Positions 9,624 to 21,462 are shown, counted from the stretch's first letter. The stretch: 64,000 nucleotides of DNA from Acanthosepion pharaonis (GCA_903632075.3 CAHIKZ030000582.1:1387501-1451500), one strand, 5' to 3'. Program-made: numbers and translations. The notes: generated by a model not told the origin, from the sequence alone.

Positions 9624-10200
9624 TTGTTAAAAAAGATGTTTAGTAACTACTTGTCCATTTCACAAAATTCTGAACAATTACACGATAACCAAAAGCAATT
9701 TTCGACAAATGTCCAAACGTCTGCAAAAATGGTTTTATCAGGGAATACGGCAATTGACTGGAAAAGCTTTATTCGAAATTTTCGAAATTATTTAAAAACA
9801 AAAACAGTCTGCTCAAAAAAGAAGCTGACAGTTCATATCAGACAGTTGTCTTGTTTTCAATAATAGAAGACGCGTACGGCATTTACGAGGGGCGGATCTT
9901 CGATAATGAAGAGGAAAAAGAAAATTTGGAAGTAGCAATAACGAAATTCAAAGGATTCTTGTTGGAGAAACACATGAAGCATATGAAGCTTATAAATTTC
10001 ATATACGAAAGCAAGAATCTTCAGAAAGTAGAGAGTCATATATTGTTACGCACCGCCAGATTGGTTGCAGTTTGTGGGAAATGCAAGAAAGTCTAATTCG
10101 AGACCAAATATTTGCAAGGGTTACATTCAGGGAAAAGTTTCTAAAGAATAAAAGCTTACCCTAGATAAATGTAGGCAGGAAATTCAAAATATTTCTTTTG
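9624..10200 (+). pseudogene. Gypsy gag remnant
   Basis: Two overlapping frames (9624-9863 and 9851-10096) plus a third frame encode a capsid-like gag protein: an N-terminal segment with IDWKSFIRNFRNYL, then FSIIEDAYGIYEGRIFDN and KENLEVAITKFKGFL, then an ESLIRDQIFARVTF segment from 10087. This order is typical of Ty3/gypsy gag in molluscs. At least two frameshifts separate the parts. A cysteine-containing stretch at about 10330-10400 may be what is left of a zinc knuckle. Confidence 0.6.
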
Positions 10201-10470
10201 GCACAAATGAAGGAGAAGAAACGTTAGCAGAGTAACACCGAATAAATATAAAAATAAGTCTCAAGATACAGTACGCCAAAAAAAAAAAACAGTACAAATA
10301 AATGCATACTCTATGGCATTAATACATCTCAATCCCAAAACTACTGTCCAAACAAAAGTGTTCAAGAAAAGAACAATGTGCAAAAATGTGTAGTAATGGC
10401 AGGTTTAAAATTTGTGAAATAAGGAAGTAAGAAGCACACTACGTCCTTGCGTTTATTACTACCAACGATA

Positions 10471-10560
10471 GAAGCCTGGCAAGTTGAAGTTCAAGTTAAT
10501 ATAAAGTTAGGTTTATTTCAAATTGGATACTGGAGAGATGTAGTTATTTTAGAAAATATT
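10471..10560 (+). pseudogene. Gypsy aspartic protease remnant
   Basis: EAWQVEVQVNIKLGLFQIGY is followed by WRDVVILENIFQSL. This follows the outline of a retropepsin active-site region, but the D-T-G catalytic triad is replaced by G-Y-W, so no activity is expected. Position between gag and pol fits. Confidence 0.5.
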
Positions 10561-10639
10561 TTCCAGTCATTAAATGATGTAACAAAAATTGTATGGATCA
10601 GATAAAAGATATCGTTCGTGTGGAGGGTTTATTAGAAAA

Positions 10640-11220
10640 ACTGTAGCGGACCGTTGGGTGATGAGTATGTAGAAGAAAATTACGTGGGTTAAAATTTCCT
10701 GCTATCTGGTTCAGCTACATGAGAAGATGGACTTTAATTAAGTCCAAAGTAAACAAACAAGACCGATAACTATATAAAAACAATTCTATGTACTAACAAC
10801 AAGTACAAGTTACAAGCACATGGACAGTTACATTGAGTGCGTGTGGTGAATATTATGTGTGTGTGTATTGTGGTGAGTGTTCGTACGTACGTGTATTGTT
10901 CTTAGCGTGTTCCCAGAATTTGGGAAACGCTGTATCTGTGAGAGCTCACATATTGGTGTTAGCTGAAATGAGAGAAGAATTACCACCTCATCTCAATGCG
11001 AGGTAACGGTCCAAGGCATGATAGAAAAAAAGAGACTGAGGCGAAGGGTCAGCCAGTATTTATAGCCAGGGGAGAGAGACCCCTGGTGAAGGATTAAGGA
11101 ACTAAGGAGGAGCTAACTCCGACAAGTCCAAAAGCAAAGTATAAAAAAGATTTTCTTTTATTGAAAATTCTAGGGTACTATTAAAAGGGCACTAGCAATA
11201 AAAGCTCTTAACCAACTAAG
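10640..11220. other. Compositionally distinct insert inside the gypsy relic
   Basis: Richer in G/C than the surroundings (10860-11130), with TATTTATAGCC at about 11057 and a GGAGAGAGACCCCTGG segment. A TGGACTT block near 10731 and a CAAGTCCA block near 11125 look like ends, so it may be a solo LTR or other insertion. Not identified. Confidence 0.3.
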
Positions 11221-11224
11221 AAGG

Positions 11225-11810
11225 GTGAATTCTAAAAAAAAAAAAATAAGACCACAAATACAGAAAAGGATTTTCAAAACATTTACAAGCGTTGATAGTA
11301 TCCTGAATAGATATAAAATACGTTTAAAAGAGTTTGCACAACCGACGTCTATAGCAACACTTCGACACTTGCCGCTTCCTATGAAGAAGAAATCCAGAAA
11401 GATTTGGGGCTTTTAGAAAAAAAAAATATATGTCTGGTAAAAATATCAAAAACATCACAAGTAGTTGTTGTAAAACCTGTTTCAACAAAGTCTGTTCCAA
11501 TTAAGACAGACAGTGAAATTCAACAACGAAATACCTTTCGCTTGAGGCGAAAGACAGGAACAGCCATCATCAATAAAAGTTACCAACACACAAACTTCCA
11601 ATACACTGCAGCATCAATCAAGACCTGTTTCATATGTCAATTATTCGGAGAAACAGAGTCCAGCTGAATTGCCAGGGGATCAACACGAAATTGAAATTGA
11701 AAAGCCGATTGCCAATGGCAACAGACCGTCACTTTACACCAGATTTGGTCGCAAGTTTCGACTTTCTAATGGACTTTTTTTTACTGAAAGGACATTCTTT
11801 AAGAAATGGG
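11225..11810 (+). pseudogene. Gypsy pol remnant and C-terminal tail
   Basis: Frames at 11225-11416 and 11404-11667 include EEEIQKDLGLLEKKNI, resembling the start of a gypsy RT. Another frame then gives PAELPGDQHEIEIEKP and SLYTRFGRKFRLSNG, resembling the TRSGR-type tail that ends gypsy polyproteins just before the 3' LTR. The RT palm, RNase H and integrase core are absent, so a large internal deletion has occurred. Confidence 0.5.
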
Positions 11811-11813
11811 TAA

Positions 11814-11986
11814 TGTGAAGTAATCTACAGTTACCTGCCTTGTCGAAAATGCCTTTGATATAAAACTGAGCATGAATGAGGGTAGTATATATTAAATTCT
11901 ACGCGTTAACGACTTTTGGCGCCAAAACAAAGACATCAACTCTACTTATTCCATCATATAATTTAAGACATTTAAATTACGCCACA
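11814..11986 (+). repeat. Right LTR
   Basis: Begins TGTGAAG and ends GCCACA. Its TATAAAA at 11859-11865 aligns with that of the left LTR. It is about 23 bp shorter than the left copy. Confidence 0.65.
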
Positions 11987-12366
11987 GTAACTACTGTAGT
12001 AACACGCGATTAAAAATTAAAGTTAAATTTAAATATCAGAGTGAAACGTTCAAAATACAATTCTTTATTAAAAGGTTTAACTTTAATTTTCGCTTTTCGT
12101 CGCAATTGCTATTGATAGCGTCCAATTAAAACGTAATGAAAACTTAAACGGGACACGGTAGGTTGCTCATGATTTCTTTTCTTTTCTAGCACACGTATTA
12201 TGACATATTCGAAATATTACGTAGTTTGGATTCCCTAATGTCTTTTAAGAGTGACTTTATATGAAGGGATCATAAAGAATGGTGATATTAAAAGAAAATA
12301 AAAAATTATCGCAAAATAAATGTAACAAACCACGGAGATCGGTTGCGTATACGAATAAAAATTATA
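11987..12366. other. AT-rich, nothing recognised
   Basis: Contains a loose inverted pair (AAAGTTAAATTTAAAT / TTTAACTTTAATTTT around 12018-12090). No coding signal. Confidence 0.45.
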
Positions 12367-12527
12367 CCGAATTAAGGTGTCGGATATAAGAAACCCGGAT
12401 ATAAGAGAGATTTTCTCTGGTCCCAAATTAGAGCCTGTGTTAATGTATATAAAATAGACCAAACCCGGATATAAGAGACTTCTTCTCCGGTTCCGACAAC
12501 TCTCTTATATCCGGGTTACACTGTAAA
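12367..12527. repeat. Pogo/Tigger-like terminal region with CGGATATAAGAGA repeats
   Basis: CCCGGATATAAGAGA occurs at about 12391 and 12465 in direct orientation and at about 12500-12515 inverted, with a partial GGATATAAG near 12373. The right outer end reads TTACACTGTA, i.e. TACAGTGTAA inward. This resembles the terminal and subterminal transposase-binding repeats of pogo/Tigger elements. No transposase is adjacent, so it is a solo end or short non-autonomous copy. Confidence 0.45.
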
Positions 12528-12630
12528 TAGTTTTATTATTTCAATTTTTTTTTTTTAAACTTTTACGTACATAAGACGATGAAGCATGTGAACTTATAGG
12601 GATACTGTTACCATGGAAACTAAGTTTTAT

Positions 12631-12636
<6 letters not shown>

Positions 12637-12702
<66 letters not shown>
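12637..12702. repeat. (TA)n, 33 units
   Basis: Uninterrupted TA array that ends where the PLE reverse transcriptase sequence begins. Confidence 0.95.
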
Positions 12703-12706
<4 letters not shown>

Positions 12707-13810
12707 CAAAAAACAACGGTATGTACAGAGACGACCGGATAATTCTCTTTCGTAAACTGAGATCAAGACATGCAGACCTGATGAGAGAGCACCTAATTAA
12801 ATTTTGTAAGGACCGTAAACTAAATATTACCACCAACACTAACGCTAAAGTGATCAATTTTCTAGACGTTATGTTTGACCTGAGGAAGGTCATGTACAAA
12901 CCGTTCATTAAGGAGTTATACAACCAAAAGTAGGCGGACAGAAGATCCAACTAACGTTAAAGGATAGTTGACAATTTGCACAAATCTGTACAATACATGT
13001 TATCGACCAATTCCAGTAATAAAATAATATACAACGATAATAAATCTAGATAAAACAAAGCGCTAGAACGCAGTAACCATAATCTGAAATTGGAGTATAC
13101 AGTAAGAAATGACAACAAAGTTATAAATTAAGCTAAATCAAAGCAAATATAAAATAATATTGTTTCACACACCATATTACAGTAATGTCAATCAAATTAG
13201 GTAAAAATTTCCTGAATTTAACTGAAAAACACCTCGATCATTCTCTAACACTAAAAAAGATTTTCGACAAAGATAATATTAAGGTAAGATATAGCTGTAC
13301 AAAAAAAACGTAGATAATTATATATCCCATCATGACAATATGCATTAAGCAAGCTACCAAACAAAACACTAAATAATAACCCTACTAAAAGTCAATGCAA
13401 CTACCATAAAAACGTATTCTGCCCATTAAATAGCAAGTGCATGATCGAAGGCATACTATACAGAGCTAGGATCAATCAAAACAATGGTGTTAAATATTAC
13501 ATGGATCCATAGAAAACAGTTGGAAATCGCATTTTTAACATCAAATACAGAAAGTGAACAACTGTTGCAGTGTATGTTTGGTGATTAAAAACAAACATAA
13601 GAACCCAAACATTAGCTGTGAGATAATCGCGAAAGCTATGCCATACAATGCAAAGGGAGACAGATGTAACCGGTGTTTTTTGTAGAAGCTTATTATGTTA
13701 AAACAATTAATTACCACTAACCTGCTGAACACGAGATCTGAATTCATGTCTACATGTATAAGTCAAATAACCTGCTCAAACACATTGACCTCGATTAAAT
13801 ATTACAAAAC
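12703..13810 (+). mobile_element. PLE relic (RDD-type), RT end through GIY-YIG
   Basis: The frame 12721-12933 starts at MYRDDRIILFRKL, the RT catalytic box (RDD form), and continues to INFLDVMFDL and YKPFIKELYNQK. The sequence then decays. YHKNVFCPLNSKCMIEGILY (about 13400-13470) is the cysteine motif before the nuclease. A blurred GIY-YIG region with YVW-LK follows, then KHKNPNISCEIIAKAMPYNA and RCNRCFL, and TRSEFMSTC near 13730-13750, the conserved C-terminal Cys/His motif. The 5' half of the RT is absent, cut exactly at the TA array. Many stops. Confidence 0.7.
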
Positions 13811-14492
13811 AGATTTGGCCAATATTAAAATAATATGCAACAAATAGTAATATTCATAGAACACATCATTTACAATATTTCTTTTATGTCTATACACACA
13901 TACAATCCAATATTACTGTAATCGATTAATTTATAACGTGTGTTTATATAATTTTAAATTTAGAAGAATTGGTTCCGAACACATTAGATATATAAATCTT
14001 ACCTATTATTTCTACATCCTTATATTATATTTACACCCTGAGTACTAGCTTAATTTTATTGGTATTTTATGCAAAAAAGAGGTTGTCCTCTTGATATCTT
14101 GTTTTCTTTTAAATTTAAATTTGAATATATCTTTTAATTCTTTGCCTTTCGAACTTAAGAATTTGAATGATATAAACTATTAAAAAAAATAATTCTAATA
14201 TTTTAGGTAACAATAATTATATAAATCAAGTTTTATGATGCAATTTCGAATCATTACCACGAGTACGCGAACTCCTTAATGACCAGAATATGCTATGCAG
14301 CTTAAGATTGCATGGACTGCATGAAACTCCGAGTCGTGTTATCGACATAGGATATTATATATATTTACGAATATATACTTATAGCTCTGTCATATAATAC
14401 TTTGCACTGGAGTCGTAACACCTGAGGTAAAAATATATTTATACGTACGTGCAAGTATATGTGCGTGTAACCCACACACACACCCACACCCC

Positions 14493-14494
<2 letters not shown>
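13811..14494. other. AT-rich, probable PLE 3' flank, no gene
   Basis: Low-complexity AT sequence. A short GAGGTTGTCCTC palindrome lies at about 14081-14092. Nothing else recognised. Confidence 0.4.

Positions 14495-14548
<54 letters not shown>
14469..14548. repeat. (CA)n-C-rich and (TA)n microsatellite
   Basis: CA/CCCA run 14472-14494, then TA 14495-14548. Confidence 0.95.
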
Positions 14549-14550
<2 letters not shown>

Positions 14551-14559
14551 CACACACAA

Positions 14560-14960
14560 ATTTAATTAAAGACGACTGATTAGTGTTCGCCCAAGTGTTT
14601 ACTTTTCTGGATATACAGTGTGTAAAAAACAAACGCTCAATCATATCAGTTATGAACATGGTCAGAATGTGATGACCGTGTTTGAAGAATGAAATACATT
14701 CCCAGTACTATAAATACACATATATAAAAATCTACATATTCAGTTAAAAAAAGAATCCTTGATGGAGACTAGTAGAATAGCCGAAAACGCTCGCATATAT
14801 AAAACATTTGAACGTTTTTTACCAAATATATGTCCAGATAAGAACATTATATGAGCGCAAAAAACAATGAATAACAAATTTAATTACTATACATTGTCAG
14901 TTGTTTTTAATGAAATTTGTATATAAGAAAGACTGCTGCCCAAATCCACAATATACAGGG
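14560..14960. mobile_element. Inverted pair of PLE terminal segments
   Basis: Left part 14566-14645 matches PLE terminal sequence in minus orientation (GTTTACTTTTCTGGA, GTGTGTAA; compare 6545-6575). Right part 14754-14960 matches the same segment in plus orientation (AATCCTTGATGG, AAAACATTTGAACG, ATGTCCAGATAAG, TTTTAATGAAATTTGTA). The middle holds no RT or nuclease. It may be a non-autonomous PLE derivative. Confidence 0.55.
14755..14794 (+). ncRNA. Hammerhead-like motif in PLE terminal segment
   Basis: CCTTGATGGAG, a stem with TAGCC, then CGAAAACGCTCG. The GAAA is present, but an extra A and a changed stem III make activity unlikely. Homologous to 6594-6636. Confidence 0.4.
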
Positions 14961-15489
14961 ATAAAATGTCGTCTAAATTACGCAGTAATTGAAATAACAG
15001 TGACATTTTATTTTAACAGAGATATTTATCAAAATTACACAAAAATATCTTGACATAGTAAAGAGTAAATGTATTCAATAAAATCACTATTGGACTCAAT
15101 AATGGCGTCCAGGCGAGTTCGGAATCTTCTGGATCTCTTCTGAACGGTGTCACCTATTTGTTAAATTCTGCTATAATCTTCAGGTCATCTTTGGTGTAAC
15201 AACGAGTCTTGTTGGTTTTCGCTCAAATGAGCTCCTCACAATAATCAAGGTGGTTGCAGCCTGGAGATTTAGGTGGGCAGATGATAGGGTTGATGTGGTC
15301 GCAGACATTGAACTGACAATCATGACTGTTTTCTCCTGCTTGTTTGGTACGGCGCAGAGTCCTTTTGCCATGTATAAGGTATTTCAGAAGCCACCCTCCT
15401 AAACAAGAACAGCGCTACCCAATCAAGGGCCTTGACGTAGGCCTCTATGTCGAGTCAGAGGCCTTCACCAACAAATTCGGTTGTTATTT

Positions 15490-16067
<578 letters not shown>

Positions 16068-16072
16068 TAGTT

Positions 16073-16165
16073 TTAAGGTGTGCTATATTTATGGGATAAA
16101 GTGCTCAATATCAGAGTAGAGCGTAAGTAAATAAAAATATAAAAGTGAACATTGAAGACAACACG
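16073..16165 (+). repeat. Dispersed repeat R, copy 1
   Basis: Matches the reverse complement of 52457-52541 almost base for base (AAGGTGTGCTATATTTATGG, GTGCTCAATATC, AAAAGTGAACAT). A partial third copy is at 61755-61785. All three touch TA/CA/TG arrays. No ORF. Confidence 0.6.
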
Positions 16166-16555
16166 ATATAGTCATAACTATATGTGTGTGTTTGCCTGTC
16201 TGTGTGTGTGTGTCATATTTGTATGTCTCTGCATAAGCGTAAGATGAAAGGCAAATGTGCATATAACTTAAATATATGTGTGTATTTTAGTCTATGTTTA
16301 TATTGTACTCTATCCGAAACATTCTTTTTTTTCAAAAAAGAAGAAAAAAAAAACAGAAAAAACTTGATGTACATTAATAGTTCACGAAAGAAAATAATAT
16401 CTGCATCGTTGCACATTGTGCAAGTGTGCAGATGACCCTGTCTGTAGTCTTGTTCATATTATTGTTCTGTTTCTCTCTGGTGTTCTCTCTCTCTCACTCT
16501 CTCTCATTTGCTGTCTGTCTATCACGGTCTGTTCAATAGCTATCAATCTATCTAC

Positions 16556-16556
<1 letters not shown>
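16166..16556. other. Low-complexity spacer, (TG)n and (TC)n runs
   Basis: Short TG runs near 16182-16213 and a TCTC run at 16480-16505. No supported gene. Confidence 0.5.

Positions 16557-16640
<84 letters not shown>
16557..16640. repeat. Two (TA)n blocks
   Basis: TA 16557-16599 and 16609-16640 separated by AAATACACA. Confidence 0.95.
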
Positions 16641-16642
<2 letters not shown>

Positions 16643-17309
16643 TGTAGTAAAAAACTAACGGTGCTTTCAAGATGGAATTTCATGAAGCAGAAAATAAAAA
16701 TCACCACCGCCTCCCGTATAAGTAAAAAAAAAAAAAATAGTTACTTTTTGGCATTGAAGAAAAATTATAATTTCCGAAAAAAGTGGCTGTCTTCTAGAAT
16801 TCTCTTACATTTTAAAAATTTTTCCAAGCAACTGAATCCATCAAAGTCTGAGCATTCGGGTTGACTCAAGTCAATATCTAACTGCGCATTATTAGGAAAA
16901 TGAATTTTCTTTACTCCTAGTTTTTTTTTTTTACTTCTGTATTCATTGATTTTTGAGGCGTTGTGAACAAAATGTGAAACAACTATAAAATTGCGAAATT
17001 GATTTGGCAAAGTATAGCAACTGGTAAATAGTATAATAACACTGACATTATATTTGTCTTGAGAAGGAGTACGGAAATAAAATGAAATCACATAGAATAT
17101 TCTAATAATTTATTTATATTTTTGCCTGAAAATTCATCATTGTCGACCGGAAATTTGTAAATATTTCGAGCAATTGCCTCAAGTGCTACTGCGTTATGGA
17201 TCCATTCCCAGTTTCCTGCTTATTATGAGAATTATATACATTTATTATGATGCATAATTTTTTTACATTCAAACCTCTTTGGAGTAGAGCTTAAGTCCTC
17301 ATGTAGTCA

Positions 17310-17354
<45 letters not shown>

Positions 17355-17890
17355 TGCTCTGATTTCTGATGTATATTTATTTCCTTCTAGGTACCATGCA
17401 GAGATCAGAAATGATATCATGACATTTTCCATTGAAAATCTGTGTCAAAAAATAGAATAAGTATAAAAATGAAACAATTTAAGAACATACATTGTATATA
17501 GCTTAGCGTAAGGTGTAAGTCAAGGTCTTGTGAAAAAAAGATCTATTTCTTTAGGCCATGAGTTATTATTATTATTATTATTATTAATAGTAATAGTAGT
17601 AATTGTAGTACTTTTATTATTATAATTGTTTGTAGTAATAGACGTAGTGGTATTCATAATAACAGCACGCCAGCGAGGTAACTTCGCTATACAATATGCG
17701 AAACGTTATTTACCAATGTGCTAAGGATATATCGGCACATATATCACGGCCAAATGTGTGCGAAATACATCGCATAATATTGCAGTGGCTAAGTTAGAAA
17801 TGCCATCAGCACATGTAAACAAATTTACTCAAACGATCTTCGTTTGAGGTTGTTCACAAGAATCTAGATTCCATTTCCCCTTCTACTTGT
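16641..17890. other. AT-rich, no gene; two (ATT)n runs
   Basis: (ATT)n at 17309-17354 and 17562-17586. A 108-aa minus frame at 16765-17091 contains a Lys run and no motif. The segment 17395-17430 shares a GATATCATGA block with 50520 and may be another dispersed repeat. Confidence 0.5.
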
Positions 17891-17899
17891 TGCCTCATC

Positions 17900-18280
17900 C
17901 TTAAGAGTTAAAAAAGTTACCACACTATGAACACACGACCATGTTGTTCCTTCTCTTCTCAAAAACATGAGTCATATTCTAAAATAGCTTCACCAGTTCG
18001 AGATTTCAAATGAATGCCATGCACGGTTCACGGTAACTAAATTGTCAGTTATACAAAAACACTTTCTCAGATCAAATTTTAAAAATAGCTTTGAACGAAT
18101 GAAGCCCGTAGCCCTTTGCAAGGAACATTCTTTTGGATTCTTGTAGACTGACGTTATATAATAACAAATATCTGTACAAAATAACAGAAACTAGATCGAT
18201 TGAGCAATTTCAACAAGAGCAACATGTAAAACGCTCATTCCTTATATGTAGTTGCGCGTGCAAATACTACGTAATGTAAG
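17900..18280 (+). repeat. Dispersed repeat X, copy 2
   Basis: Shares the LNCQLY-NTFSDQ-LKIAL reading and underlying DNA with 540-900. It continues with SIEQFQQEQHVKRSF and CSCACKYYVM, interrupted by stops. Unidentified family. Confidence 0.4.
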
Positions 18281-18800
18281 CGAGCTTCCACAATCTGAAA
18301 TATGTTGCTGTTTTAATAAAACAAAGACTGTTATAAAACAATAAGCTATAAAAAAAGACAAGTTAATTAATCAATCAGCCCCATTTTTTAATTCTCTTCT
18401 ATTCTGTGTTATCTAAAGTTTCCTTTCTTTGGAAAAGATATTAAAATATAAATAACATTAATTTTGCATTATAATGTTGTTAATTGTAAAATATGTCCCG
18501 GGTTGGTTTTACCCTACAAAAGAATAATTGTTCCGCCACGTCCATTTGATACCCAAAATTAAAAACAAGAAACACCCCAATGAAGGCAATAAAGCCACTA
18601 ATGCGGAAGGAGTAATGTGTGTGATAGATATATGAGAAAAAGAGAAAAAAACGTATTAAAGAGAGAAAACAATAAAACAAGAGGAAGTAAGAAGACAGAA
18701 GATAAAAAATGATATTGTTGACCATGTTTGCCGTAGTCTTTGAATATAGAAACCAGTTCAGTACGTAATGTGTTCAATGGAACAACGCCAATATCCCTAT
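18281..18800. other. Nothing recognised
   Basis: AT-rich. The 81-aa minus frame at 18480-18725 is Phe/Tyr/Leu-rich without motif. Confidence 0.45.
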
Positions 18801-18801
18801 C

Positions 18802-18919
18802 AGCAGCTGTTCTGTAATTTTTCAGGTTTCGATATCAGAGGTTGGCAATGAATATTCGGAGAAAGTAGCAGCTGTTCAGTAATTCTTCAGGTCTTCGATA
18901 TCAGATGTTGGCAATGAAG
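18802..18919. repeat. Tandem duplication, two ~50-bp copies
   Basis: 18802-18851 and 18867-18919 share AGCAGCTGTTC, GTAATT, TTCAGG and GATATCAGA-GTTGGCAATG blocks. Confidence 0.75.
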
Positions 18920-18984
18920 ATATTTTTTTGTGGAAAAACAAAATGGCTTCCTTCATACACGCCGGATTGAATATTTTGAGCTTT

Positions 18985-19045
18985 CTGATTGGCTAACCCT
19001 TATCTTGGTGGACTATAAAATGAGTCAGCTCATTTTGGCTAGCTC
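18985..19045 (+). promoter_or_regulatory. CCAAT + TATA promoter-like arrangement
   Basis: TGATTGGCT (inverted CCAAT, 18987) is followed 26 bp later by ACTATAAAATGAG (TATAAAA 19014-19020). Spacing suits a core promoter, perhaps of a mobile element. No transcript can be assigned. Confidence 0.25.
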
Positions 19046-19069
19046 ACTAGTATTGCAAGGTACCCAAAA

Positions 19070-19270
19070 GTTCCAACACAGACATTGCATTTAAATCTTT
19101 GAAGATCAAAGTTAACTTGGAAGCAAGAAACCGGAAAGAAATTCGACAAGCAAGAAGTGAGAGAGAAGAAACTGTTAGCATGGAACTTACGGTTGCATTT
19201 AGCAATTTGAGCCGTAAACTGATAAGACCTATCTGCCAATCTAGTACTGCGCAAATTCGTAAAGTTGAGG
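19070..19270 (-). mobile_element. LINE-A 3' end fragment, copy 1
   Basis: The minus strand reads CNRKFHANSFF and NFDLQRFKCNVC. This is the C-terminal motif of the same non-LTR family (NSFF.RTS.LWN.LP followed by DL-FK-V) as at 43856-44115. The LWN core is scrambled by small indels. Confidence 0.6.
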
Positions 19271-20554
19271 TACCAAATAAAATAGCTCAGAAAAACAATT
19301 ATAGAAAATATTTATAGAAAAAAAAACACAAGGAATCTATGTTAGAGCGTGGGAAAGGAACTGAAGACAAGATGTCTTATCAAGATAGATATCATTGCAG
19401 GTTTTTCAGACTTGGTGTTGCAGCCATATTCAATGCATAGACAAATGGTATATTGATATTTAAAGAACGAATAACAACATGGCACTCCAAGTTTAGGAAG
19501 GTTTGCAGTTGATCAATAATTCTTAATAAGGCCCCGTCTAATGTTTCTAAGTGTTTGGCGAGGACGTTTTTTTTTTATTGGTAGAGAAATTAGATTTGTC
19601 TTCAGTACATAATTGCTTTCCATGAAATTGTGGAAGAAATTGCTAATGTGCCTAGATGTAGGATATGATTTTTGAGATTAACAAACGACTTAAAACTGGT
19701 GGAAACGTTAATGTAATACATTTTTACTGATGTCTGTTACGCATCTCTTGAAAATTAATTTTCTGTAGATTTCTCATCTGCCTTATTTTTTTCCCATAAA
19801 AACAGACAGTATTTTATTGTAAAATATATATCGATTGATTTATTCATTTTCTACTGTTTATTAACCCACTGCATGTTATTTAGAACCAGAAAATAGTTTT
19901 TCATACTATTCCCAAGGGTATTTGCGTATAAGTGAATATAGCCTGCAAATGTTTTATAAGCCGTATGAAATCAATCAACCAATCTTATTTTTAAAGCATG
20001 ACATGTGTGGCATAAGGCCGCAAGATTGAAGCACCCAGTGGACATCAAACATACAATTCGTTCGTAACTGATCTAACAAGACAACTACGTAGAATTGATT
20101 CCAACCAGCTTGCTGGTTGTGGACTCATAGCAGGGCGTAGTTTCGAGCTATTTATTTCGTAGATATGGGATCAGTCCGCTTCTTTTTGCTTCACTGTACT
20201 TTAGGGCAAGTAATCTTATTTATATGTACACTGATTTGTATATGATTCAACTTATGATATATCTCTTTATCAAAGATATTTATAATCGGCATTCGGAAAT
20301 CTGTCTTTAATAGAGAGATGATTCTCTGACGCAAATATTATGCAATATAACTTTTTATTTATAATAAAATACACAGATATATGACGCACAGACATAAATT
20401 CGATTAATATAATGCTCCAAATTGCAGAAAAAATATAATTATTTTATATATTAATATGGTTATCTTGACATTATATAAAATTTAATAATATTTCAATGAT
20501 GGATGTTGTCAACTTTTCTAATGTTTAAACTGTAACATTAATTATAGCAAATGT
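19271..20554. other. 1.3 kb without recognisable features
   Basis: AT-rich on both strands. No long frame, no array above 20 bp, no repeat that I could match elsewhere in the window. Confidence 0.45.
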
Positions 20555-20990
20555 TATTACTACCCAGCGTCCTTGCTTGGACATTTCTTTCCATTCTCAC
20601 GTAAATCACTTTTAAACATAGGCCACAAGATCTCTGTTGGATTAATATCCTGAGAAGAGACCATCCCATTGTTAGATGACTTTGAAATCTTTTTCTCAAA
20701 TCGTCAGTAATCAAAATCAGATAATATGAAGGAATATTGATTTGCATAAATATATTCCTTAACTGAAGCTTTATTGGTTGCGATGTGCACTAATCCGAAA
20801 TATTTTTCAAGAATCCCAAAGGCATTTACCTTCATGCCATCATCAAAATCAAAGTATCGAGCATTCTACGATCTACTACCTCATAAAATTACTCCCCAAG
20901 ACGCTAATATATTCAATAAATTTATGTTGACTATTTCACCTAGTAAAACTAACAGAACATCTGATGTAGCTTTTTATTAATCATTAAACG
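20555..20990 (-). mobile_element. Tc1-like transposase C-terminal relic
   Basis: Minus-strand 20690-20555 reads MVSSQDINPTEILWPMFKSD, the SPDLNPIENLW box of DDE Tc1 transposases with the final catalytic Glu in place. Upstream, DDGMKVNAFGILEKYFGLVH is a blurred version of the middle catalytic region. Stops and frameshifts occur. The N-terminal DNA-binding part might extend to about 21290, but I could not confirm it. Confidence 0.6.
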
Positions 20991-21421
20991 TTATTTTTGA
21001 GAAATCTGCCTTGATGTACTTCGTAATCTGGTTTACATTTTTCTCTCATAATTTTAACGTAAATGTTTTTGTATGACTACTTTCATTTCTTCAGATAATG
21101 TTTCTAAAATTCTGCATATTTTAGCTGTTTACATCCCTCCAAATGATTAGAGAAATATTTTCATGCTTGTGGCGTTTACAAAAAACTTTTCTAATTGTTA
21201 TCTCGCCAATAATTTTTATTTCTTTAATTTTTTTTTTATGATCACTGCGCATTTCTGTACAGTTTATGTCCCCCAACAAAAACCTAACTACATCTAGTTT
21301 AACTTTAGAAGTGATGTCTTTCTTACAAGATATGGCATTTACATTTGATATTTTTAAATGCCAAATAAATATAACTGTACTAATTTAGACGACAATTTAT
21401 CAATCGCATCAGCAACATTAT

Positions 21422-21462
21422 ACGCGCGCGCGTGCGTGTGTGTGTGTGTGTGCGCGCGCGCC
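21422..21462. repeat. Alternating (CG)n(TG)n(CG)n tract
   Basis: 41 bases of strictly alternating pyrimidine-purine: CG repeats at both ends with a TG run between. This is the classic composition for left-handed DNA and a rare GC-rich island here. Confidence 0.85.

Larger units (their letters stand above)
9224..11986 (+). mobile_element. Decayed Ty3/gypsy LTR retrotransposon with both LTRs
   Basis: Related direct repeats at 9224-9419 and 11814-11986 flank a 2.4-kb interior with gag, a protease remnant and the very end of pol in the same order and strand as an intact element. Directly after the left LTR comes TGGTGTCC, a plausible primer-binding site. Before the right LTR is a purine-rich stretch (AAGAAATGGG), a plausible polypurine tract. 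Most of RT, RNase H and integrase is missing. The part about 10640-11220 differs in composition and may include a nested insertion. No clear target-site duplication is seen. LTR divergence and frame damage indicate an old copy. Confidence 0.7.

Noticed and set aside
16765..17091. 108-residue minus-strand frame with a plausible soluble composition
   Set aside because: No family motif, a poly-Lys run from poly-T, and no supporting signals. Length is compatible with chance in AT-rich DNA.
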